A stretch of DNA of 21,409 nucleotides from JADCCX01 sp031373545 (GTDB taxonomy: Bacteria; Pseudomonadota; Alphaproteobacteria; Rhizobiales; Beijerinckiaceae). A model generated the notes under the pieces. That model worked only from the letters and a program-made list of their open reading frames with translations, was not told the DNA's origin and ran no database searches. A program made the translations under genes and the position numbers. Each line of letters begins with the position of its first letter. Position 1 is the first letter of the stretch. Location: positions 1-21,409 of the forward strand of contig JANMMT010000024.1 in assembly GCA_031373545.1 (NCBI GenBank). Direction: 5' to 3'. This document shows, one piece after another, positions 15,264-21,409 of this stretch.

Positions 15264-15992
15264 ATGATCCTCTATCCCGCCATTGACCTTAAAGAAGGCC
15301 GCTGCGTGCGTTTGCGCCAGGGCGACATGGCGCAGGCGACCGTGTTCAACCTCGACCCCGCTGCACAGGCCGCCAGCTTCGAGGCCGACGGTTTCAGCTG
15401 GCTCCATGTGGTTGATCTGGACGGGGCCTTTGCCGGCAAGCCCATGAACGGCGCGGCGGTGGATGGCATTCTGGCGCGGGTGCGCTTTCCTGTGCAGCTT
15501 GGCGGCGGAATCCGCGATATGGCAACCGTGGAGGGCTGGCTCGCCAAAGGCATCGCCCGCGTCATCATCGGCACAGCGGCGGTACGTGATCCAGAGTTTG
15601 TGAAGCGCGCGGCCCACGCCTTTCCTGGCCAAGTGGCTGTGGGCATTGATGCGCGTGACGGGTTTGTGGCGGTGGAGGGCTGGGCGGAGACCTCCAGCCT
15701 GTCCGCACTTGAGCTGGGCCAACGCTTCGAAGACGCAGGCGTTTGCGCCATCATCTACACCGACATTGCCCGCGACGGCATGTTGCAAGGCCTCAACATG
15801 GAGGGCACGCGCGCGCTGGCGGAAGCCCTTTCCATCCCTGTCATTGCCTCGGGCGGGCTTGCCTCCATGGACGATGTGCGCGCGCTGCTCGCCCCCGCCA
15901 ACCGCCGCATCGCAGGGGCGATCACAGGCCGCGCGCTTTATGACGGGCGGCTGCATGCGGGCGAGGCCCTGGCGCTGATCCAGGCGGCTTAA
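15264..15992 (+). CDS. hisA: phosphoribosylformimino-5-aminoimidazole carboxamide ribotide (ProFAR) isomerase
   Basis: HisA opens the ribose of ProFAR by an Amadori rearrangement to give PRFAR, the HisF/HisH substrate. The 242-residue (beta/alpha)8 barrel has catalytic Asp8 in YPAIDLKEG (4-12), the phosphate-binding QLGGGIRD (78-85), the second catalytic Asp130 in VGIDARDG (126-133), TDIARDGMLQG (166-176), and the C-terminal phosphate loop IASGGLAS (194-201). AGGAG at 15255-15259 is four bases before the ATG, and the barrel begins at once, so the start is secure even though the frame is open upstream. The next gene is prfC on the other strand, with 30 bases between stops. The hisF and hisE genes that often follow hisA are therefore elsewhere. 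Confidence 0.97.
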   Translation: MILYPAIDLKEGRCVRLRQGDMAQATVFNLDPAAQAASFEADGFSWLHVVDLDGAFAGKPMNGAAVDGILARVRFPVQLGGGIRDMATVEGWLAKGIARVIIGTAAVRDPEFVKRAAHAFPGQVAVGIDARDGFVAVEGWAETSSLSALELGQRFEDAGVCAIIYTDIARDGMLQGLNMEGTRALAEALSIPVIASGGLASMDDVRALLAPANRRIAGAITGRALYDGRLHAGEALALIQAA

Positions 15993-16022
15993 CCCGTTCA
16001 ATTCTGCACACCGCCAAATTTT

Positions 16023-17612
16023 TCACACAGCCCTATCATCCGCCTGATAATCCTTGATGTCCACGAACTTGATGGCGGGCCAGCGCTCTTCATCATAGCG
16101 CAGCTGAAACGCGGAAGGGGCCATGAAGACCGGTGCGCCATCCAGATCATGGGCCAATGATGAGCCGTGCGAATCGAGAAACTTCTTCATCTCCAGCGGA
16201 TCCTCGCTGCCCACCCAGCGGCAGATGGTGAAGCGCGGCACGTCGTAATCGATCGGCAGACTGTATTCGGCGGCGAGGCGAACTTTCAGCACGTCGAGCT
16301 GCAAGGCGCCCACCACGCCGACAATGGCCTGCGAGCCGTCAAACGGCAGAAACACCTGCACCACGCCCTCTTCGGCCATCTGTTGCAGGGCCTCCTTCAG
16401 CTTCTTGGCCTTCATGGCGTCTTGCAGTTTGACGCGGCGCAGAATTTCCGGTGCAAAGCTCGGCACGCCGCGAAACACGATCTCCTCGCCCTCCGTCAGC
16501 GTGTCGCCGATGCGCAAGGTGCCGTGGTTGGGCAGGCCCACCACATCGCCGGCAAAGGCTTCCTCCACCAGCACGCGGTCCTGCGCAAAGAAGAACTGCG
16601 GTGAGGTGAGGCTCATGGGTTTGCCCGTGCGCACCAGCTTGGCTTTCATGCCGCGCAACAACCGGCCGGAGCAGATGCGCATGAAGGCGATGCGGTCGCG
16701 GTGGTTGGGGTCCATGTTCGCCTGAATCTTGAAGACGAATCCGGTCATTTTCTCTTCCGTCGCCGTCACGGTGCGCCCGGCGGCCTGCTGCGCGCGTGGC
16801 GGCGGCGAGAAAGCCCCCAGCGTGTCGATGAGGTCGCGCACGCCCAGATCCTTCAACGCAGAGCCAAACAGCACCGGCGTCAGATGTCCCTCGCGGAAAG
16901 GCTCCAGATCGAACGGGCGACACGCCTCGATGGCCAGCGACAGTTCCTCGCGAAACGCGGGCAGTTCGTTGGCAGGCAGCAGCCTGTCAAATAGCGAATC
17001 CTCCGGGCCGTTGACCTTGATGACGGCCTCGTTGTCCTTCTGCCGCACCTCGTGCGTGCGCAGGTTGTAGGTGCCTGCGAAACTGCGCCCGCGCCCGATG
17101 GGCCAGGTGACAGGCGCGGTGTCGAGCGCCAGCGTCTTCTCGATCTCGTCGAGCAGATCGAACGAGTCGCGTGTCTCACGGTCCATCTTGTTGATGAACG
17201 TGATGATCGGGATATCACGCAGGCGGCAGACCTCGAACAGCTTGCGCGTGCGCGCCTCGATGCCTTTGGCCGCGTCGATCACCATGATGGCGGAATCCAC
17301 CGCCGTCAGCGTGCGGTAAGTGTCTTCCGAGAAGTCTTCATGGCCCGGCGTATCGAGCAGGTTGAACACACGGTCGTCATATTCAAAGGTCATCACGGAA
17401 GTGACGACCGAAATACCGCGCTCGCGCTCGATGCTCATCCAGTCGGACCTGGTCTGGCGTCGGTCACGCTTGGCGCGCACTTCGCCCGCGAGCTGGATCG
17501 CGCCGCCGAAGAAAAGGAGTTTCTCGGTCAGTGTGGTCTTGCCCGCATCTGGGTGGGAAATGATGGCGAAGGTGCGCCGACGCGCCGCCTCAACAGGTAT
17601 GGAACTGGTCAT
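16023..17612 (-). CDS. prfC: peptide chain release factor 3 (RF3)
   Basis: RF3 is a GTPase that drives release factors RF1 and RF2 off the ribosome after termination. The 529 residues show the G1 loop SHPDAGKTT (19-27), the RERGISV switch region (63-69), G3 DTPGHEDF (87-94), and G4 NKMD (141-144). The RF3-type sequence MDPNHRDRIAFMRICSG lies in the beta-barrel domain. Length and the DAGKTT start set it apart from EF-G and TypA. The ATG at 17610-17612 has a modest GCGGAA upstream. The gene stands alone, converging on hisA and diverging from the thioredoxin-TPR gene; the 168-base divergent region (17613-17780) probably holds both promoters, but I could not assign hexamers. Confidence 0.97.
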   Translation of the reverse strand: MTSSIPVEAARRRTFAIISHPDAGKTTLTEKLLFFGGAIQLAGEVRAKRDRRQTRSDWMSIERERGISVVTSVMTFEYDDRVFNLLDTPGHEDFSEDTYRTLTAVDSAIMVIDAAKGIEARTRKLFEVCRLRDIPIITFINKMDRETRDSFDLLDEIEKTLALDTAPVTWPIGRGRSFAGTYNLRTHEVRQKDNEAVIKVNGPEDSLFDRLLPANELPAFREELSLAIEACRPFDLEPFREGHLTPVLFGSALKDLGVRDLIDTLGAFSPPPRAQQAAGRTVTATEEKMTGFVFKIQANMDPNHRDRIAFMRICSGRLLRGMKAKLVRTGKPMSLTSPQFFFAQDRVLVEEAFAGDVVGLPNHGTLRIGDTLTEGEEIVFRGVPSFAPEILRRVKLQDAMKAKKLKEALQQMAEEGVVQVFLPFDGSQAIVGVVGALQLDVLKVRLAAEYSLPIDYDVPRFTICRWVGSEDPLEMKKFLDSHGSSLAHDLDGAPVFMAPSAFQLRYDEERWPAIKFVDIKDYQADDRAV

Positions 17613-17780
17613 GTTCCGCTGCTACCACCAGTTTGGCCCTGTTTGAAGTGGCCAATGCGGTTTGATGTTGAAGCATGTGTTTTGTCAGAAAACCGCCACA
17701 CACTTTTCTGCGACATGCTTTGCATGCTTGCATAAACAGCAGCGGACCCCACATTGAACGCATGATCTCGGAGATGTCGC

Positions 17781-18719
17781 ATGTTTGAGCAATCCATCAT
17801 GACAGCCAGCGCAACCCCCGCGCCTGCAACGCCTGCACCAGCGGCTGCAACTGATCTCATCAAGGACACGACCACACAGGGGTTTCGCCAGGATGTGTTG
17901 GCCGAATCCATGAAACAGCCGGTTCTTGTCGACTTCTGGGCGCCGTGGTGTGGACCGTGCAAGCAGCTTGGACCCGTGATTGAAAAGGTGGTCAAGGCAG
18001 CTGGCGGCAAGGTCAAGCTGGTGAAAATGAACATCGACGAGCACCCGCAGGTTGCTGGACAGCTCGGCGTCAAATCCATTCCGGCCGTCTTCGCCTTCAG
18101 TCGCGGACAGCCCGTGGATGGTTTTGTCGGCAATCTCTCCGAGAGCCAGGTCAAGAGCTTCATCGAGCGTCTGGCGGGTGGCATCGGCCCTTCTCCAATC
18201 GAAGAAATGCTGGCAGCTGCCGAAGTGGCGCTGGCGGAGGGCGACACCACGCAGGCCGCCGAGATGTTCACCGGCGTGCTCGCGGAGGAGGACACCAACG
18301 CGGTTGCACTGGGTGGTCTGATCAAGGTCTATGTGCAGATGGACATGCTGGAGCAGGCCCGCCAGATGCTGGCCGCCGTGAAACCCGGCATGGAGAACGA
18401 CCCCGCCATCACCAGCGCAAAGGCCGCCGTGGACACCGCCGAGGCCGCGGCCAACGTGGGCGACACACAGGGGCTGCTTGTCAAGCTGGAGGCCAACCCC
18501 GATGATCATCAGACGCGGCTGGAGTTGGCCATCGCCTTCAACGGCAAGGGCCAGCGCGAGGAGGCGACGGATCACCTCATTGCCATCATCCGCAAGGAGC
18601 GCAAATGGAACGACGACGCGGCGCGCAAGCAGCTTGTCCAGTTCTTCGAGGCTTGGGGCACGGGGGATGATGCCACGGTGGAGGCGCGTCGCAAGCTCTC
18701 CGCCGTCCTGTTCAGTTGA
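17781..18719 (+). CDS. cnoX: thioredoxin-TPR protein, CnoX/YbbN type (chaperedoxin)
   Basis: The protein joins an N-terminal thioredoxin domain (about 25-135) to TPR-like helical repeats (about 140-310), the architecture of YbbN/CnoX. These chaperedoxins hold unfolding proteins during oxidative stress and pass them to GroEL or DnaK. The thioredoxin site is complete: DFWAPWCGPCK (51-61) and the cis-proline in SIPAVFAF (99-106). E. coli CnoX lacks the WCGPC motif, so this version may also reduce disulfides, as I recall reported for Caulobacter CnoX. An alanine/proline/threonine-rich segment (9-24) precedes the fold and is not a signal peptide. GGAG at 17770-17773 is seven bases from the ATG. 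The LON-domain and Trm112 genes follow closely. The symbol is a family assignment. Confidence 0.92.
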   Translation: MFEQSIMTASATPAPATPAPAAATDLIKDTTTQGFRQDVLAESMKQPVLVDFWAPWCGPCKQLGPVIEKVVKAAGGKVKLVKMNIDEHPQVAGQLGVKSIPAVFAFSRGQPVDGFVGNLSESQVKSFIERLAGGIGPSPIEEMLAAAEVALAEGDTTQAAEMFTGVLAEEDTNAVALGGLIKVYVQMDMLEQARQMLAAVKPGMENDPAITSAKAAVDTAEAAANVGDTQGLLVKLEANPDDHQTRLELAIAFNGKGQREEATDHLIAIIRKERKWNDDAARKQLVQFFEAWGTGDDATVEARRKLSAVLFS

Positions 18720-18730
18720 AGGAGCCATCC

Positions 18731-19393
18731 ATGCCGAGCAATGTCACATATTCAGGGCCGCTGGACATGCCGGAGTCCATTCCGGTTTTTCCGCTCGCGG
18801 GTGCCTTGTTGCTGCCGCGCGGGCAGATGCCGCTCAACATTTTCGAACCGCGCTATGTGGCGATGATCGATCACGCGATGTCGCGGCACCGTATCGTCGG
18901 CATTCTCCAGCCGAGTCCCGACAAGGCAGAAGGTACGGCGCTGTATCAGGTGGGCTGTGCCGGCCGCATCACGCAACTGACCGAGAGCGGTGACGGGCGC
19001 TATCTCCTGACGCTAACGGGCATTGCGCGCTTCCGCATCGTGGATGCCGTGATCGAGACAACGCCGTTCCTCCAGTTCAAGATGGACTGGGCATCTTATG
19101 CCTCCGACTTCGAGCCGCGCGCTGGGGAAGATGCGGTGGATCGCCCAGCGGTTCTGAAGGCACTCAAGGATTTTTCCAAGGCCAATGACATACCTGTTGA
19201 TTGGGACAGTGTGAAAGAGGCACCCAATGAGGCGCTGATCAATGCCCTGTGCATGATGAGCCCGTTCGGTGTGCGGGAGAAACAGGCGCTGCTGGAGGCG
19301 GAGGATCTCAAGTCGCGCGGCGACCTGCTCGTGGCGATCACTGAAATGGAGCTTGCCAAGGCAGCATCCGGCGGCGAAACAACATTGCAGTGA
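18731..19393 (+). CDS. LON N-terminal substrate-binding domain protein
   Basis: This 220-residue protein contains only the LON substrate-binding domain, without the ATPase or protease parts of Lon. Family marks are IPVFPLAGALLLPRGQMPLNIFEPRY (17-42), the VGILQP strand (56-61), the CAGRITQL strand (76-83), and a helical C-terminal half (about 138-210). Such proteins are widespread in Alphaproteobacteria; their function is unproven but probably involves binding unfolded protein. AAGGAG (18719-18724) overlaps the end of the upstream stop codon and lies six bases before the ATG at 18731; a TTG at 18716 is possible but less likely. It is packed between the CnoX-type gene and the Trm112 gene, suggesting a three-gene operon. 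Confidence 0.92.
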   Translation: MPSNVTYSGPLDMPESIPVFPLAGALLLPRGQMPLNIFEPRYVAMIDHAMSRHRIVGILQPSPDKAEGTALYQVGCAGRITQLTESGDGRYLLTLTGIARFRIVDAVIETTPFLQFKMDWASYASDFEPRAGEDAVDRPAVLKALKDFSKANDIPVDWDSVKEAPNEALINALCMMSPFGVREKQALLEAEDLKSRGDLLVAITEMELAKAASGGETTLQ

Positions 19394-19400
19394 GGACGCC

Positions 19401-19616
19401 ATGAGCGAACAGACTTCTCCCGATGAATCGCCTGGACGCTTCGGCAGTCAGGGTATTGATCCAAAGTTGCTGGAACTGCTGGTTTGCCCCGTGACAAAGG
19501 GGCCGCTCGACTACGACGCCGTCCGCCAGGAACTGGTCTCGACCTCGGCCAAACTCGCCTACCCCATTCGCGACGGCATACCGATCATGTTGCCCGACGA
19601 AGCGCGCGTTATCTGA
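19401..19616 (+). CDS. Trm112 family protein (YcaR-like)
   Basis: This 71-residue protein matches the bacterial Trm112/UPF0434 family: DPKLLELLVCPVTKGPLDYD (20-39) and LAYPIRDGIPIMLPDEAR (52-69). In eukaryotes Trm112 activates methyltransferases acting on tRNA, rRNA and eRF1; the bacterial role is less clear, though a similar partner role is plausible. Only one cysteine (Cys29) is visible, so no complete zinc site is present. GAGG six bases before the ATG and the 7-base gap after the LON gene indicate operon membership. Its last eight bases overlap the end of the convergent nucleotide-sugar gene. Confidence 0.92.
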   Translation: MSEQTSPDESPGRFGSQGIDPKLLELLVCPVTKGPLDYDAVRQELVSTSAKLAYPIRDGIPIMLPDEARVI

Positions 19617-21409
19617 CCGGCGCGCTCCCGCCGGGGCGATAATCTCCGATCGCATTGGTGAGCACGGCGTTGGCCTCGGCAACGCTGCCGCTGTTAACGG
19701 CGCTTTCCAGCTGGCCGACCCACGCGCCGATCTGGTTGCGGCCAGCCGCCTGGGTGCGTGCGGCCATCACGCCGTCGAGGCCGGTTTCCACCATGGGCTC
19801 ATCGCTATCAAACAGAATTTCATGCAGCCGCTCGCCCGGTCGTACGCCGGTAAAAGCGATGTCCACATCGCGGCCCGGTTCCAGCCCCGAAAGGCGGATC
19901 ATGCGTTCGGCCAGTTCTGCGATCTTCACGGGCTGGCCCATCTTGAGCACATAGACGGAAGGTGCACTGGCGGTCTTGGCGGTTTCACCGGCGTGGGAGG
20001 CAGCTGTGAGCACCAGGTCGCAGGCTTCGCGTACGGTCATGAAATAGCGGATCATATCGGGGTGCGTGACGGTGATCGGCCCGCCCCGCGCAATCTGCGC
20101 CTTGAATTTGGGCACGACAGAGCCGTTGGAGCCCAGCACATTGCCGAAGCGCACCGAGATCAGCCGCGTGTCATTCGGCTCACGGTCCAGAGATTCGGTC
20201 GCCATTTCGGCAAAGCGCTTGGTGGCTCCCAGCATGGAAACCGGCTGGATGGCCTTGTCGGTCGAGATCATGACCATGCAGGACGCGCGCGCCTTGATTG
20301 CGGCTTCTGCGACATTGATGCTGCCAAAGACATTGGTCTTGACCCCTTCGGCCCAATCCTGCTCGAGATACGGCACATGCTTGAGTGCCGCGGCATGAAA
20401 CACGATGTCGGGGGTAAAATCGCCGATAAGCCTGGTCAGACGCGCGCCGTCGCGCACATCGACGATATGACCTGACAACTCCGTATCGTGTGAGGTGATG
20501 CTCAGCTCTTCAGTGATCGTGTGGAGCGCGAGTTCCGCATTTTCCAGAATGAGCAGAGCGGCTGCCTCATAGGCCACGAGGCGGTGGCATATCTCGCCGC
20601 CGATGGAGCCGCCGCCCCCCGTCACGACGATGCGCTTGCCCTTGATGAAGCCGCGCACGCGCGCATCATCGATAATGTGCGAGGGGCGCAGCAGCAGATC
20701 CTCGATGTCAACCGGCGCCAGAGCGCCTGCGGCCGCACCCTCCATGGATTGCATGCGCAGGACAGGCACACCCAGGCGCCGCGCGCGTTCCAGCACCTTT
20801 TCAGGCTCCGCTTCTGGTACGAGCGCAGCCGGTGTCATGACGATGCGCCGCACAGGCGCGCCGCGCAGTTCCGCCTCCACGATTTCGCTTTCGAGATCCG
20901 TCAGGTCGCCCAGCACCTTTACGCCGCGGATGACCTGGCCGAGATCGTCGGGCTTGGGGCTCAATATGCCCACGGGCCGCATGTTGCGGATCGCGCCCGT
21001 CTCGATGGCGCGCAACACCACCTCCACATCGGAGGGACGCCCCAGCAGCAGGGCAGGCGGTGCATCCTTCTGACCGGACGACGCCTTGGCACGGCTGTCT
21101 TTCCAGTAACGATAAAAAATACGCGGCCCCCCCAGAAACGCCATCTGGACAATGAGATAGATACCGACCGCCTGCCGGCCGAAAAAATATCCGCCATAAA
21201 GGTTCTGCGCCACGACAATGTAATCGATGATCAGGATCGCGAGCGCCAGAACCACGGAGGCCTTGGCAATGCCCATAAGATCCGGCAGCGAGGCAAAACG
21301 CCACTTGGACTGGTAGAGTCGGAATATCAGGTACACCACGCCTGCGAAGGCGACGAACGGGATGGCAAAGCGCCAGTAGGTCAGGCGGTAATCAAGAAAC
21401 GGACCTTCG
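19609..21409 (-). CDS. membrane-bound nucleoside-diphosphate-sugar epimerase/dehydratase (CapD/WbpM/FlaA1 family), 5' end off the window
   Basis: Proteins of this family dehydrate or epimerise UDP-linked sugars at the inner membrane for capsule, O-antigen or glycan synthesis. The visible part is about 599 residues. Counting from the GTG at 21339, it shows membrane segments at about 28-45 and 53-72, with another hydrophobic stretch before the GTG. A soluble NAD-binding region follows (GRPSDVEVVL, 100-109), then a short-chain dehydrogenase domain with VTGGGGSIGGE (239-249), HAAALKHVP (315-323), STDKAIQPVSMLGATKR (359-375) and SVRFGNVLGSNGSV (395-408). The frame stays open to the edge, so the GTG is not the real start. 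The usual Tyr or Met of the Y/M-x3-K active site reads Leu370 before Lys374. The substrate cannot be told from sequence. Confidence 0.92.
   Translation of the reverse strand, partial: EGPFLDYRLTYWRFAIPFVAFAGVVYLIFRLYQSKWRFASLPDLMGIAKASVVLALAILIIDYIVVAQNLYGGYFFGRQAVGIYLIVQMAFLGGPRIFYRYWKDSRAKASSGQKDAPPALLLGRPSDVEVVLRAIETGAIRNMRPVGILSPKPDDLGQVIRGVKVLGDLTDLESEIVEAELRGAPVRRIVMTPAALVPEAEPEKVLERARRLGVPVLRMQSMEGAAAGALAPVDIEDLLLRPSHIIDDARVRGFIKGKRIVVTGGGGSIGGEICHRLVAYEAAALLILENAELALHTITEELSITSHDTELSGHIVDVRDGARLTRLIGDFTPDIVFHAAALKHVPYLEQDWAEGVKTNVFGSINVAEAAIKARASCMVMISTDKAIQPVSMLGATKRFAEMATESLDREPNDTRLISVRFGNVLGSNGSVVPKFKAQIARGGPITVTHPDMIRYFMTVREACDLVLTAASHAGETAKTASAPSVYVLKMGQPVKIAELAERMIRLSGLEPGRDVDIAFTGVRPGERLHEILFDSDEPMVETGLDGVMAARTQAAGRNQIGAWVGQLESAVNSGSVAEANAVLTNAIGDYRPGGSAPVR

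Noticed and set aside
15993..16022. Intrinsic terminator between hisA and prfC
   Set aside because: There is a short run of T/A, but no GC-rich stem precedes it on either strand.
16339..16923. Long minus-strand frame of 194 codons inside prfC
   Set aside because: It is arginine- and glycine-rich in the way of GC-rich shadow frames and lies wholly inside the conserved prfC gene.
17673..17735. Inverted GCATGT/ACATGC and GTTTT/AAAAC pairs in the prfC-cnoX divergent region
   Set aside because: The pairs are short and imperfectly placed; they could arise by chance, so no operator is assigned.

Overview
The window is a gene-dense chromosomal segment from an alphaproteobacterium of about 60% GC. 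The lineage below class level is not resolved. Three things point to Alphaproteobacteria: gene neighbourhoods typical of the class (dut-coaBC-ubiB-ubiE diverging from mutM; hisB-DUF2628-hisH-hisA; purL-bolA-grxD), a perfect CtrA box (TTAA-N7-TTAA) at 5640-5654, and a local cluster of GANTC (CcrM-type) sites. No rRNA, tRNA, CRISPR array, prophage, insertion sequence or complete mobile element was seen. Almost every gene is a recognisable housekeeping gene. I found no convincing new multi-gene system; the unusual signals are in regulatory sequence and repeats.

Layout. Positions 1-4482 (minus strand) hold one tightly packed unit, in order of transcription: ubiE, ubiB (ubiquinone biosynthesis), coaBC (coenzyme A), dut (dUTP removal) and an Rrf2-type regulator cut by the window edge. 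coaBC/dut and dut/Rrf2 overlap by ATGA. mutM (4597-5478, plus) diverges from ubiE. Positions 5479-5744 are a 266-base intergenic region with five GANTC sites and the CtrA box, leading into ybjN-like, proC, purU (5745-7988), then purL, bolA, grxD and prmB (8051-11795). A PAS-GGDEF diguanylate cyclase (11868-13313) has its own short AT-rich upstream region.

Positions 13388-15992 carry the histidine genes hisB, a DUF2628 membrane protein, hisH and hisA. The hisB 3' end is a 33-bp unit repeated three times, and a dispersed-repeat-like sequence lies across the hisH stop codon. prfC (16023-17612, minus) converges on hisA. A thioredoxin-TPR protein (CnoX/YbbN type), a LON-domain protein and a Trm112-family protein follow (17781-19616, plus). 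The last overlaps tail to tail with a large membrane-bound nucleotide-sugar dehydratase/epimerase (CapD/WbpM type, minus) that runs off the right edge.

How the genes fit together. The left unit combines membrane quinone and cofactor supply with nucleotide-pool hygiene. mutM adds oxidised-base repair. proC, purU and purL link proline, one-carbon and purine synthesis. bolA and the CGFS glutaredoxin grxD form an Fe-S trafficking pair. prmB modifies ribosomal protein L3. hisH supplies the glutaminase half of imidazole-glycerol-phosphate synthase, but hisF is not in the window. CnoX, LON and Trm112 proteins form a small proteostasis/translation-linked group.
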